Shown: positions 24,078 to 32,660, numbered from the stretch's first letter. The stretch is DNA of 64,000 bases from Pseudomonas sp. (GCF_002796985.1 NZ_PEKX01000004.1:310073-374072); one strand, 5' to 3'. Numbers and translations: made by a program. Notes: a model not told the origin generated them from the letters alone.

Positions 24078-24599
24078 GTGAGCACTTCCAACCTCGACGC
24101 GGTCTTCCTGGCCCAGCGCCTGCCTTTGCTGCGCACGCTCGTCCGGATGGTGAAGAACCCGAGCATCGCCGAAGACCTGGTGCAGGAAACCTACCTGCGC
24201 GTCGCCCGCACCCTGCTGGAACGGCGCATCGACCACCTGGAACCCTTCCTCTTCCAGACCGGCCGCAACCTCGCCCTGGACCACCTGCGCCACCTGCGCA
24301 TGCAGTCGCGGACCCTGCTCGAGGATGTGCCTTTCGACGTGGTGCAGGCCGTGCCTGCTCCGGGCTCCAGCGCCGAGGATCAACTGCATGCGGAAAAGTT
24401 GCTGGAACGCCTGGGCGCCACCCTCGGGCAACTGAGCGAGCGCCAGCAGCGCATCTTCATCCTCAGCCGCCTGCATGGCTGTGGCTACGCGGAGATCGCC
24501 GAGCAACTCGACGTCTCGCCCAGCACGGTGCAGAAGGAGCTGAAGCTGATCATGGCGATCTGCGTCGGACTGCTCAGCCGCCTCGAGGGAACGGTATGA
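24078..24599 (+). CDS. hxuI: FecI/HxuI-type iron-starvation ECF sigma factor
   Basis: 173 residues from GTG 24078. Region 2 reads SIAEDLVQETYLRVA (about 30-44), with the ETYLR core of ECF sigma factors; region 4 is LSERQQRIFILSRLHGCGYAEIAEQLDVSPSTVQKELK (about 119-156). It would direct transcription of the TonB receptor at 25754 when the anti-sigma factor is triggered by haem. It has a Fur box upstream, and its stop overlaps the anti-sigma start (ATGA). Symbol assigned by similarity of cassette layout to P. aeruginosa hxuIRA. Confidence 0.85.
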   Translation: MSTSNLDAVFLAQRLPLLRTLVRMVKNPSIAEDLVQETYLRVARTLLERRIDHLEPFLFQTGRNLALDHLRHLRMQSRTLLEDVPFDVVQAVPAPGSSAEDQLHAEKLLERLGATLGQLSERQQRIFILSRLHGCGYAEIAEQLDVSPSTVQKELKLIMAICVGLLSRLEGTV

Positions 24600-25630
24600 C
24601 CGACTACCGTTCCGCAGCCGATTCGACAACAATGCGCGGCTCGCACTCCCCAGACCGCCCCGAGGACCGTCCCTTGCCCCACTCCACGCCGCCCGATGAG
24701 CAAGCGATGGCCGAAGCCCTCGACTGGCTGATCCTCGAGGACGACATGGACGCCGCTACCCGCGAGCGCTTCGACGCCTGGCTTGCCGCCAGCGCAGGCA
24801 ATGCGCGGGCTTACCAGCGGGTGCGCGATGCCTGGCAGTCGCCGTTGCTGCCAGTCGCCGCTGCGCATCTGGAGATAAAACGGGCGCAGGAAACGGTCCG
24901 CCCGCGGCATCATCGTCGACGTTTCTGGAAACCGCTCGCCACCGCCGCCGCCCTGGTGCTCGCAGTGGGTGTCGTGGTGCAGGGCGACCTGCTGACGCGC
25001 CTGCGCGCCGACCACCTCACCGCCGTCGGCGAGCGGCAGAAAGTCCGGTTGGCCGATGGCTCGAACGTGTTGCTCAACACCGATACCGCGCTCTCCAGCC
25101 GGGTCGATGATCAACAGCGCGTCGCCCGCCTCTACCGCGGCGAAGCCTTCTTCGACGTGGCCCACGACCGCAGCCGCCCCTTCGAGGTGGAAGCCGGGCC
25201 GGTGCAGGTCACGGTTCGCGGCACCGCGTTCGCCGTGCGTTACCTGGGCAACGAGGCGGAAGTCAGCGTGCAGCGCGGCGAAGTGGACCTGCGCACGCGG
25301 CTGGACGACGCCCGCGTCAGCCTCGGCGCCGGCGACAGCATCCGCGTCGGCCCGCAAGGCTTCGGCGAGCGCCAGCACGGCGCCGAAGCCGATGCCCAGC
25401 TGGCCTGGGTGAAGGGCCGCCTGGTGTTCGAGAACTGCCCGCTCAGCCAGGTGCTGGCCGAACTGCGCCGCTACTACCCCGGCTGGATCGTCAACACCAA
25501 CGAGCGCCTGGACAACGTCAGCGTCACCGGAAACTGGCGCCTGGACGACCCACTGGGCGTGGCCCGTTCGCTGGCACAGATCACCTCCGCCGAGCTGCAC
25601 GAATACCCGAAACTGCTGATCCTCAATTGA
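24596..25630 (+). CDS. hxuR: FecR/HxuR-type anti-sigma regulator
   Basis: 344 residues from ATG 24596, overlapping the sigma factor stop by 4 bp. The N-terminal cytoplasmic anti-sigma domain (about 38-85) contains ALDWLILEDDMDAATRERFDAWLAAS. A single membrane helix follows basic residues (RRRFWKPLATAAALVLAVGVVV, about 105-126). The periplasmic FecR domain has RLYRGEAFFDVAHDRSRPFEVEAG and ends with a C-terminal STN-like/DUF4974 segment. It passes the signal from the receptor's N-terminal domain to the sigma factor. The first 30 residues are unusually polar and possibly a later ATG is used. Confidence 0.9.
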   Translation: MTDYRSAADSTTMRGSHSPDRPEDRPLPHSTPPDEQAMAEALDWLILEDDMDAATRERFDAWLAASAGNARAYQRVRDAWQSPLLPVAAAHLEIKRAQETVRPRHHRRRFWKPLATAAALVLAVGVVVQGDLLTRLRADHLTAVGERQKVRLADGSNVLLNTDTALSSRVDDQQRVARLYRGEAFFDVAHDRSRPFEVEAGPVQVTVRGTAFAVRYLGNEAEVSVQRGEVDLRTRLDDARVSLGAGDSIRVGPQGFGERQHGAEADAQLAWVKGRLVFENCPLSQVLAELRRYYPGWIVNTNERLDNVSVTGNWRLDDPLGVARSLAQITSAELHEYPKLLILN

Positions 25631-25707
25631 CCTGCTCCCACTGAACAGAAAGTTTTTTTACGCGATTTGAAAGGCCCGTTCGTTTAGTCAGAAGCCAATG
25701 CAATAGA

Positions 25708-25727
25708 TTCGCATTTACGAATGCGAA
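25708..25727. promoter_or_regulatory. Perfect-arm palindrome upstream of the haem receptor
   Basis: TTCGCATT (25708-25715) and AATGCGAA (25720-25727) form 8-bp inverted arms around TACG, 27 bp before the hxuA start. A degenerate Fur-like stretch (AATGCAATAGATTCGCATT) overlaps it from 25697. Confidence 0.4.
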
Positions 25728-25753
25728 CAAAGACTGACTAAGAGAGCCCCTCG

Positions 25754-28357
25754 ATGACCCTTGCTTCTTCGCGTGCCCCGCTGCGCCGGCTGTCCGCGCC
25801 GGCCAGCATTTCGCTGCTCGCCCTGTCCATCGGCCTTGCCAGCCTGCCGGCCACTTCCGCCATCGCCGCCGAAGCCAGCCAGACCCAGGCCGGCTACCGC
25901 TTCGACATCGCCCGCCAACCGCTGCCCCAGGCACTCAACGCGTTCAGCGCGGTGACGGGCTGGCAGGTCGGAGTGGCCGGCGACCTGGCTGACGGCGTGG
26001 AATCCCCTGGCGTCAGCGGCCGTCTGCCAGCCGAGCGCGCGTTGAAGTCCCTGCTCGGCGGCACTGGCCTCAGCGTGCGCCAGCTCGGCCCGCGCAACGT
26101 GGTGCTGGAGCGCAACCTCTCCTCCGTTGCCGAGATGCAGCCGCTCACCGTCACCGCCACCCGCCAGGCGCAGAGCGTCACCTCGGTACCGAGCACGGTC
26201 AACGTGGTGGGCCGCGAAGAGCTGGACCGCAAGAACGTCAACACCATCAAGGAACTGGTGCGCGACATGCCCGGCGTTTCCGTCGGCGGCACCGGCAACC
26301 GCGCCGGCATCACCGGCTACAACATCCGCGGCATCGACGGCGACCGCGTGCTGACGCAGATCGATGGCGTCGAGATTCCCAACAGCTTCTTCAACGGCCC
26401 CTACGCGCAGACCGAACGCAACTACGTCGACCCGGAAATCATCAAGCGCGTGGAAGTGCTGCGCGGCCCCGCCTCTGCCCTTTACGGCAGCAATGCCATC
26501 GGCGGCGCGGTGAGCTACTTCACCCTCGACCCGGACGACATCATCAAGGATGGCCAGGACGTCGGCGCACGCCTGAAGACCGGCTACAGCTCCGCCGACG
26601 ACAGCTGGCTGACCTCCGCCACCGTCGCCGGCCGCCACGATGCCTTCGACGGCCTGCTGCACCTGAGCCAGCGCAACGGCCACGAGACCGAGTCCTACGG
26701 CAGCACCGGCGGCACCGGTCTGTCCCGCACCGAAGCCAACCCCGAAGACGTCCGCACTACCAACGTGCTGGCCAAGCTGGGCTGGAACTACGCCGAAGGC
26801 AGCCGTTTCGGCCTGGTCTACGAGAAGTACAAGGACGACGTCGACACCGACCAGAAGAGCGCCTACGGCGGCCCGTACTTCAATGGCGCGCCGACCATCC
26901 CGGACAGCATGCTGCCCGGCGGCATGTACCAGTGGCGCACCGGCAACGACACCATCACCCGCGAGCGCTTTGGCCTTGAGCACCAGATGCTGCTGGACAG
27001 CGCGGTGGCCGATCACCTGAAGTGGAGCTTCAACTACCAGATCGCCAAGACCGACCAGAGCACCGACGAGTTCTACTACCCCATGACCCGCAAGGTGCTG
27101 CGCACCCGCGAGACGCAGTACAAGGAACGCCAGTGGGTGCTCGACCTGCAGATGGACAAGGCCTTCGCCCTGGGCGACACCGACCACCTGCTGACCTACG
27201 GCACCACGCTCAAGCGCCAGAAAGTCACCGGCTACCGTGAAGGCGACGCCACCTGCCTGGCGGTGAGCCGCACCTGCACCGTCGTTGGCGCGCCCAGCCC
27301 GGTCGCCTCCGACCACCTGACCCGCAGCAGCGACTTTCCCGACCCGACCATCGACACCTACGCGCTCTTCGCCCAGGACGAGATCCGCTGGAACGACTGG
27401 ACCTTCCTGCCCGGCCTGCGCTACGACCATACCCGCCTGAACCCGCACATCACCGAGGAGTTCCTGCGCACCGTCGACCAGAGCGGCGAAGGCGAGGTCA
27501 GCGGCGAAGACAAGAGCTGGCACCAGCTCTCGCCCAAGCTCGGCGTAACTTACGCGTTCAACGACAACTACCTGTGGTACGGGCAGTACGCCCAGGGCTT
27601 CCGTACCCCGACCGCCAAGGCGCTCTACGGTCGCTTCGACAACCCCACCACCGGCTACCGCGTGGAGCCCAACCCGGACCTGGACCCGGAACGCAGCCAG
27701 AGCTACGAGACTGGCCTGCGCGGCCACTTCGAGGAAGGCTCATTCGACGTCGCGGCCTTCTATAACAAGTACCGCGACTTCATCAACGAAGACGCCATCA
27801 CCCCCGGCTACTCCGAACCGACCTTCACCAGCAACAACATCAAGCACGCCATCATCAAGGGCGTGGAGCTCAAGGGGCGCCTGGAACTGGGTGCCTTCGG
27901 CGCGCCGCAGGGCCTCTACACCAAGGGCTCGGTGGCCTATGCCTATGGCCGCAACAAGGACACTGGCGAGCCGATCAACAGCGTCAACCCGCTCACCGGC
28001 GTGTTCGGCCTGGGCTACGACGAACAGGCCGGCCGCTACGGCGCCCTGCTCGACTGGACCCTGGTCAAGCGCAAGAACCGCGTCGACGACAGCCAGTTCA
28101 ACGCCCCCGATGGCACCAGCAGCCAGTTCAAGACACCGGGCTTCGGCATCCTCGACCTGACCGGCTACTACCAGTTGACCGACGACCTGACCCTCAACGC
28201 AGGGCTCTACAACCTCACCGACAAGAAGTACTGGCTGTGGGATGACGTGCGCGGCTACGACGGCGTCGGCGAAGCCTCGGTACTGGCCCCGGCCAACCTC
28301 GACCGCCTGACCCAGCCGGGCCGCAACTTCGCGATCAACCTGGTGTGGGATATCTAG
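25754..28357 (+). CDS. hxuA: TonB-dependent haem/haemoprotein receptor with STN signalling domain
   Basis: 867 residues. A signal peptide ends at about AIAAEA (residue 41). The STN signalling domain follows at about 47-122 (YRFDIARQPLPQALNAFSAVTGWQV to GPRNVVLER). The TonB box region is about MQPLTVTATR, the plug runs to about 260 (LVRDMPGVSVGGTG, IKRVEVLRGPASALYGSNAIGGAVSYFT), and the barrel contains GQYAQGFRTPTAKALYG and the closing GRNFAINLVWDI, ending in an aromatic-rich strand. This is the haemoglobin/transferrin/lactoferrin receptor family. With the sigma and anti-sigma genes it forms a cell-surface signalling system, and the haem oxygenase downstream points to haem as the iron source. 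Confidence 0.9.
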   Translation: MTLASSRAPLRRLSAPASISLLALSIGLASLPATSAIAAEASQTQAGYRFDIARQPLPQALNAFSAVTGWQVGVAGDLADGVESPGVSGRLPAERALKSLLGGTGLSVRQLGPRNVVLERNLSSVAEMQPLTVTATRQAQSVTSVPSTVNVVGREELDRKNVNTIKELVRDMPGVSVGGTGNRAGITGYNIRGIDGDRVLTQIDGVEIPNSFFNGPYAQTERNYVDPEIIKRVEVLRGPASALYGSNAIGGAVSYFTLDPDDIIKDGQDVGARLKTGYSSADDSWLTSATVAGRHDAFDGLLHLSQRNGHETESYGSTGGTGLSRTEANPEDVRTTNVLAKLGWNYAEGSRFGLVYEKYKDDVDTDQKSAYGGPYFNGAPTIPDSMLPGGMYQWRTGNDTITRERFGLEHQMLLDSAVADHLKWSFNYQIAKTDQSTDEFYYPMTRKVLRTRETQYKERQWVLDLQMDKAFALGDTDHLLTYGTTLKRQKVTGYREGDATCLAVSRTCTVVGAPSPVASDHLTRSSDFPDPTIDTYALFAQDEIRWNDWTFLPGLRYDHTRLNPHITEEFLRTVDQSGEGEVSGEDKSWHQLSPKLGVTYAFNDNYLWYGQYAQGFRTPTAKALYGRFDNPTTGYRVEPNPDLDPERSQSYETGLRGHFEEGSFDVAAFYNKYRDFINEDAITPGYSEPTFTSNNIKHAIIKGVELKGRLELGAFGAPQGLYTKGSVAYAYGRNKDTGEPINSVNPLTGVFGLGYDEQAGRYGALLDWTLVKRKNRVDDSQFNAPDGTSSQFKTPGFGILDLTGYYQLTDDLTLNAGLYNLTDKKYWLWDDVRGYDGVGEASVLAPANLDRLTQPGRNFAINLVWDI

Positions 28358-28388
28358 AGCGCAGACACGCAACTCCGCTGTCTGCAAT

Positions 28389-28452
28389 GTTCGCGAGCAA
28401 GCTCGCTCCTACAGAAAGCGCCATACCTGTAGGAGCGAGCTTGCTCGCGAAC
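28389..28452. repeat. REPIN: two inverted REP units
   Basis: GTTCGCGAGCAAGCTCGCTC from 28389 and inverse ending at 28452 with a short spacer. It separates the receptor gene from hemO. Confidence 0.9.
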
Positions 28453-28549
28453 CCGCCCCGGCAACACCCCTTGCCCCCCGACAATCTTTACGCATTCCCC
28501 GAACTCGTTCGTCTCGTCTGTAAAGACCTGTAATTTCAAGGAATTGGAC

Positions 28550-29149
28550 ATGACCACCCTGGAACTTCCCGCGCTGCGCTCGCAGCGTCTGAACGCGCTG
28601 ACCCACACCTCCCACGAGCGTCTCGACCATGCCGTGAAGGCCCGCGAGCCTTTCTCCAACCGCGAGCGCTTCGCCCGCTTCGTGGTCGCCCAGTACCTGT
28701 TCCAGTCCGAGCTGCAAGCCCTGTATCAGGATGCCGAACTGAGCAAGATCTTCCCCGACCTGCCGCAGCGTTGCCGTGCCGAACAGGCTCGCCTGGACCT
28801 CGCCGACCTCGACACCGAAGTGCCCGCCCCGGTCGCCGGTGCCATCAGCCAGCCAAGCCAGGCCCACGCCCTGGGCTGGCTGTTCGTCTCCGAAGGCTCC
28901 AAGCTCGGCGCCGCCTTCCTGATCAAGCGCGTCGCCGCGCTGGGCCTGGACGAGAACACCGGCGCCCGCCACCTGGGCGAGCCCGAAGGCGGCCGCGCCG
29001 AAGGCTGGAAAAGCTTCACCCGTACCCTCGACGGCCTGGAGCTGAGCGACACCGAAGAGCGCGAAGCCGAGGCCGGTGCCATCGCCGCTTTCGAGCGTTT
29101 CACCCAACTGCTGCAACACAGCTACGACAGTGCTCCCGCCACCGTCTGA
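28550..29149 (+). CDS. hemO: Haem oxygenase HemO/PigA
   Basis: 199 residues from ATG 28550, almost exactly the length of P. aeruginosa PigA (198). It degrades haem to biliverdin, CO and iron. The proximal haem ligand corresponds to H22 in LTHTSHERLDH, and N15 (RLNALT) matches the PigA asparagine linked to its unusual delta-regioselectivity. ALGWLFVSEGSKLGAAFLIK is the conserved distal-helix region, and GARHLGEPEGGRAEGWKSF is closely PigA-like. Located between the haem receptor and a DUF454 gene whose start overlaps its end. Confidence 0.95.
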   Translation: MTTLELPALRSQRLNALTHTSHERLDHAVKAREPFSNRERFARFVVAQYLFQSELQALYQDAELSKIFPDLPQRCRAEQARLDLADLDTEVPAPVAGAISQPSQAHALGWLFVSEGSKLGAAFLIKRVAALGLDENTGARHLGEPEGGRAEGWKSFTRTLDGLELSDTEEREAEAGAIAAFERFTQLLQHSYDSAPATV

Positions 29150-29579
29150 AGCCATCCAGCGCGCGCCGGTCGAGCCGGCGCGCGCCAAGCCTTTCGGCCC
29201 GGCCCGCTCACGGCTGGCAAGGCTGGTCTTTGCGCTGCTGGCATACGCCAGCCTGGGCGTGGGCATGGTGGGGTTGGTGGTACCGGGACTGCCGACCACC
29301 GAATTCGTCCTGCTCGCTGCCTGGGCTGCGTCGAAGAGTTCACCGCGTCTGTCCGCCTGGCTGGAAAACCACCGGCTGTTCGGACCCATCCTGCACAACT
29401 GGCGCAATGGCCGCGCCGTGGCCCGCCGCGCGAAGATCAGCGTCAGCCTGGCGATGCTCGCCGCCCTGGCAATCATGCTGATCACCCTGCCCCACGGCCT
29501 GTGGTTGTACGCAGTGATTCTCGGCATGGCGGTTGGCAACCTGTGGATCTGGTCGCGCCCGGATACGCCCAGGCCGTAG
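29130..29579 (+). CDS. DUF454/YbaN-family inner membrane protein
   Basis: 149 residues from GTG 29130, a start inside the last codons of hemO (20-bp overlap), implying translational coupling. After a polar N-terminus of about 25 residues come two hydrophobic pairs: LVFALLAYASLGVGMVGLVVPGLPTTEFVLLAAWAASK, with the family PGLPTTEF motif, and ISVSLAMLAALAIMLITLP...LWLYAVILGMAVGNLWIW. SSPRLSAWLENHRLFGPILHNW lies between them. Function unknown, but coupling to hemO suggests a role in haem or iron handling. The exact start is uncertain. Confidence 0.82.
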   Translation: MLPPPSEAIQRAPVEPARAKPFGPARSRLARLVFALLAYASLGVGMVGLVVPGLPTTEFVLLAAWAASKSSPRLSAWLENHRLFGPILHNWRNGRAVARRAKISVSLAMLAALAIMLITLPHGLWLYAVILGMAVGNLWIWSRPDTPRP

Positions 29580-29637
29580 CCAGGGCGCGGTAGCGGATTT
29601 ATGCTGGAGGTCCGATTCCGCACTCTTGTCACGAGCC

Positions 29638-30006
29638 ATGAACCAGCCCACCAGCAAAGTCGACGCCGTCCTCGCCGAAGCCCAGCGCCGCCGCGAAACC
29701 AGCTACCGCGAAAAAGCCCTGAAGATGTATCCCTGGATCTGCGGCCGCTGCGCCCGCGAATTCAGCGGCGTGCGCCTGCGCGAACTGACCGTGCACCACC
29801 GCGACCACAACCACGACAACAACCCCGAAGACGGCTCCAACTGGGAGCTGCTCTGCCTGTTCTGCCACGACAACGAGCATCAGCGGCAGGTGGACCTGCA
29901 CTACCAGACCGGCAATGACGCGGGCGCGACAGGGCCGAAGGTCACCCACAAGGGGTTGGCCGGGCTGGCGGACCTGCTGAAGAAGAAGGACGGCGGGGAG
30001 GCCTGA
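29638..30006 (+). CDS. yajD: HNH nuclease YajD
   Basis: 122 residues from ATG 29638, close to the 115 residues of E. coli YajD. The zinc/HNH core is visible: CGRCAREF, LTVHHRDHNHDNNPEDGSNWELLCLFCHDNEHQ, giving two C-x2-C pairs around the VHHRDHNH motif. The predicted activity is a metal-dependent nuclease; biological role not established. A single-gene unit. Confidence 0.92.
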   Translation: MNQPTSKVDAVLAEAQRRRETSYREKALKMYPWICGRCAREFSGVRLRELTVHHRDHNHDNNPEDGSNWELLCLFCHDNEHQRQVDLHYQTGNDAGATGPKVTHKGLAGLADLLKKKDGGEA

Positions 30007-30074
30007 GACCACCCGTGAATTCCGGGCGCATCCGCACCCCCGCACACAAACCGTCACCTGAGGGCCCACTCGCT

Positions 30075-30245
30075 GTAGGAGCGACTGTCGTCTTCCGGGA
30101 AGTCCGTGCCTGCGAATACCCTCACCCCAGCCCTCTCCCAGAGGGAGAGGGGGTAGATCGTGCCGGCTGACGCTGTAGTTTCATCCTGCACCGAACGGTC
30201 CCCTCTCCCTTCGGAGCGGGGCGCGCAGCCAGGGTTAGGGAGAGG
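30075..30245. repeat. Dispersed ~170-bp repeat, second copy
   Basis: GTAGGAGCGACTGTCGTCTTCCGG starts the unit, followed by CCCTCACCCCAGCCCTCTCCC and CTGCACCGAACGGTCCCCTC in the same order as 11216-11385. Its right part carries the CTTCGGAGCGGGGCGCGCAG core shared with 35813-35850. Confidence 0.75.
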
Positions 30246-30267
30246 GCAGACCCCGTGCAAGATTCAA

Positions 30268-30341
30268 GGTAGGAGCGGACTCCGTCCGCGATAGGTCCGC
30301 ATCGCGCCGGAAACCATCGCGGACGGAGTCCGCTCCTACGC
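30268..30341. repeat. REPIN of the GGAGCGGACTCCGTCCGCGA class
   Basis: GTAGGAGCGGACTCCGTCCG from 30269 and its inverse ending CGCTCCTAC at 30339; spacer ATAGGTCCGCATCGCGCCGG resembles that of 5844-5918. Confidence 0.88.
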
Positions 30342-30365
30342 AAGCCACGCTCCTGCGTTGGTTGA

Positions 30366-31361
30366 TCAGCGCAGCCCGGCAACGATCTCCAGCGAGCGCA
30401 GGCGCAGCTCGTGGTCGTAGATGTCGCTGGTGAAGATGATCTCGTCCACACCGGTCTGCTCCAGCAGGACTTCCAGGCGGCTGCGCACCTTCTCAGGACC
30501 GCCGATCACCGCCAGGCCGAAGAAATTCCCCACCGCGTCCTGCTCATGGGGCAGCCACAGGCCGGCCATGCTCTTCACGGGTGGTCTCTGCTTCAGGCTG
30601 TCGCCACGGATCAGCGCCAGCACACGCTGGAAGGCCGTCGTCGCCAGGTACTCGGCTTCCTCATCGGTCGGCGCGGCCACCAGTGGCACGCCGATCATGG
30701 CGTAGGGCTTGTCGAGCACCGCCGAGGGCTGGAAGTTCTCGCGGTAGATACGCAGCGCGTCATGCAGATAGCGCGGCGCGAAGTGCGAGGCAAAGGCGTA
30801 GGGCAGCCCCTTTTGCGCGGCCAGATGCGCACTGAACAGGCTGGAACCCAGCAGCCAGATCGGCACGTTGGTGCCCTCCCCCGGAATCGCCAGTAGCGAC
30901 TGCTGCGAACGACGCGGGCCAAGGAGCATTTCCAGCTCGGCCACTTGTTCGGGGAAGTCCGCGCCATCGCCCAGGCGATCGCGGCGCAGCGCGCGCATGG
31001 TCGCCTGGTCGGCGCCGGGCGCGCGGCCCAGGCCCAGGTCGATGCGGCCGGGATAAAGGGTTTCCAGGGTGCCGAAGTTCTCCGCCACCACCAGCGGCGG
31101 ATGGTTGGGCAGCATCACCCCGCCGGAGCCGACGCGGATGCGATCGGTCTTGCCGGCGATGTGGCCGATCAGCACGGCGGTGGCCGAGCTGGCGATGCCG
31201 TCCATGTTGTGGTGCTCCGCCAGCCAGTAGCGGCTGAAGCCCAGTTTCTCGACGTGACGGGCCACCGCGACAGCGTTGTTCAACGCCTCGGCAGCGGTGC
31301 CCTGATCGCGCACGGGCACCAGGTCGAGCATGGAGAAGGCAGTATCTGACAGGGACTTCAT
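30366..31361 (-). CDS. LLM-class flavin-dependent oxidoreductase, YhbW-like
   Basis: 331 residues from ATG 31361 (MKSLSDTAFSMLDLVPVRDQG). Luciferase-like group 1 features are very close to E. coli YhbW: FSRYWLAEHHNMDGIASSATAVLIG, GSGGVMLPNHPPLVVAENFGTLE, YPGRIDLGLGRAPG and PYAFASHFAPRYL. These are FMN-dependent monooxygenase-fold proteins whose natural substrate is unknown. It stands alone; a seven-codon longer start is possible but poorer. Confidence 0.9.
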   Translation of the reverse strand: MKSLSDTAFSMLDLVPVRDQGTAAEALNNAVAVARHVEKLGFSRYWLAEHHNMDGIASSATAVLIGHIAGKTDRIRVGSGGVMLPNHPPLVVAENFGTLETLYPGRIDLGLGRAPGADQATMRALRRDRLGDGADFPEQVAELEMLLGPRRSQQSLLAIPGEGTNVPIWLLGSSLFSAHLAAQKGLPYAFASHFAPRYLHDALRIYRENFQPSAVLDKPYAMIGVPLVAAPTDEEAEYLATTAFQRVLALIRGDSLKQRPPVKSMAGLWLPHEQDAVGNFFGLAVIGGPEKVRSRLEVLLEQTGVDEIIFTSDIYDHELRLRSLEIVAGLR

Positions 31362-31518
31362 AGGCACTCCGATTCGGGTCACACTGGCGCCGCCTGAAGC
31401 GGCGCGGTGGACATGACTTTGAGCGTGACTCTATCGGTGCCCGCCGGGCCTGGCCACTCGTCGGGATCGATAGTATTCATGACTGCCAGTAATACAGCCC
31501 ATGACACAAGGACGTTCC

Positions 31519-31869
31519 ATGGTTCGCAAGGTTCTGCTTTCAGCGCTTTTCACCCTGCTTGTGAGCGCCGTGGCGGTGCAGTGGTTCTACATCGACTATC
31601 TGAAGCAACGACACGAAATCCGCCGCCAGCTCAGCTCCCACCTGCATGCCATTCAGATGTTGCAGGTCGCCCGCGAAGCCGCAGATCGAGACAACACCAC
31701 GCGCAACGCACGACGCTCGATGATCATTGCCCAACAACTGGAAATCGCTCGGCTGGAACAATTGAGCAAGGACAGCGGCGTGGCTCTCAACGACCAGGCG
31801 CGTCAGATACTCGATCGTGTCGAACGCTATCGCAGCCCACCCGAAGGCACACAGCTGCTAGCGAAGTGA
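31519..31869 (+). CDS. Small membrane-anchored protein with coiled-coil region
   Basis: 116 residues from ATG 31519, chosen because AAGGA lies 7 bases upstream; ATG 31501 would add six residues. One N-terminal membrane helix (VLLSALFTLLVSAVAVQWFYI) is followed by a long charged helix from KQRHEIRRQLSSHLHAIQML to EIARLEQLSKDSG, rich in R/E/Q, consistent with a periplasmic coiled coil. No recognised family. It ends about 120 bp before a long bidirectional terminator. Confidence 0.7.
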   Translation: MVRKVLLSALFTLLVSAVAVQWFYIDYLKQRHEIRRQLSSHLHAIQMLQVAREAADRDNTTRNARRSMIIAQQLEIARLEQLSKDSGVALNDQARQILDRVERYRSPPEGTQLLAK

Positions 31870-31986
31870 CACAACCCTGTCACATCCCTCCGCCACAATC
31901 GCCCTTGCGCTGAAGGACCAGCGCCCCATCTCTACGGGAATCCGCCGGCAACCCTCCCCAGGCAACGGCGAAATCCTGTGGCCTAC

Positions 31987-32024
31987 CAAGCAAAAAGCCC
32001 GCATCCATGCGGGCTTTTTGCTTG
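31987..32024. terminator. Bidirectional terminator with an 18-bp perfect stem
   Basis: CAAGCAAAAAGCCCGCAT and its exact inverse flank CC. A-run and T-run on opposite sides of the GC core make it usable for both the + strand gene (ending 31869) and the minus strand gene (ending 32041). Confidence 0.88.
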
Positions 32025-32040
32025 GTCATCGCCAGAAGCT

Positions 32041-32454
32041 TCAGTCGCGGTTCTTCACCATTTCAAAGAGCTTCAGGCGATCGCTGATTTCCTGCAGGGT
32101 GTGGCGGAACGGGTCGTGCCGTTCGCTGTGGGCCGGGTCGACGAAGTTCCACACGATCACTTCGCTGGAGGTCGGCAATTCGTCGCCCTCGTCGGTGGAC
32201 TTGTCGCACAGGTCGATCAGGTAATCGAAGTGCTGGCCTCGGAATTCGTCGATGGACTTGCTGCGCAGGCCCTCGGCGGAGATCCCGGCGTGCTCCAGCA
32301 CGTTGCGCGCGCGAGGGTCGATGGCGGTCGGGTGGATACCCGCGCTGAAGGCTTCGAAGTGCGCACCATCGGTGTGCCGCAGCAGCGCTTCGGCCATCGG
32401 CGAGCGGGCGTCGTTGGCGACGCAGACGAACAGGACTCGGCGTTTCTCGGTCAT
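32041..32454 (-). CDS. Low-molecular-weight phosphatase / arsenate reductase-like protein
   Basis: 137 residues. The N-terminal P-loop is VLFVCVANDARSPMAEALLR, matching C-x5-R-S (C11 to R17) of the LMW tyrosine phosphatase/ArsC fold. The loop differs from the CTGNSCRS of thioredoxin-coupled arsenate reductases. VWNFVDPAH fits the D-P acid loop. It lacks an arsB or arsR neighbour, so arsenate reduction should not be assumed; a protein phosphatase role is equally possible. Confidence 0.82.
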   Translation of the reverse strand: MTEKRRVLFVCVANDARSPMAEALLRHTDGAHFEAFSAGIHPTAIDPRARNVLEHAGISAEGLRSKSIDEFRGQHFDYLIDLCDKSTDEGDELPTSSEVIVWNFVDPAHSERHDPFRHTLQEISDRLKLFEMVKNRD

Positions 32455-32534
32455 TACTACCTCGGCACAGGGGTCGGCTATGCGCCCCTTATACGTCAGG
32501 TTTTATGACAGGGCCGTGTCAGCAGCATGAAGGC

Positions 32535-32660
32535 TCACATACTGGTGTGCACCGCGCCGAAGCTGCCCAGCTCGTAGCCGCCCAGGTTGACGAAGAACAG
32601 CTGCTGCTCGCCCGGCCGCTCTTGCGCGGCCCCGAGCCAGAACCGGCCGCGTGCCTGCCG
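32535..32660 (-). pseudogene. C-terminal remnant resembling DUF1543 protein
   Basis: On the minus strand the frame reads RFWLGAAQERPGEQQ then LFFVNLGGYELGSFGAVHTSM and stops at 32535-32537. The FFVNLGGYE-x-FG-H pattern resembles DUF1543 proteins. The frame has TAG about 30 bp further upstream and no start codon in good context, so only about 35-45 residues survive. Confidence 0.4.

Larger units (their letters stand above)
30007..30365. other. Intergenic region made of two repeat elements
   Basis: After a short non-repetitive stretch, 30075-30245 matches the repeat at 11216-11385, and 30268-30341 is a GGAGCGGACTCCGTCCGCGA-type REPIN. No gene seen. Confidence 0.7.

Noticed and set aside
25715..27727. 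670-residue minus-strand frame opposite the haem receptor
   Set aside because: The receptor's domain order, signal peptide and STN/plug/barrel motifs are complete on the + strand, so the minus frame is a shadow.
30400..31349. Open frames opposite the LLM oxidoreductase
   Set aside because: Antisense shadows with no domain; the minus-strand gene matches YhbW strongly.
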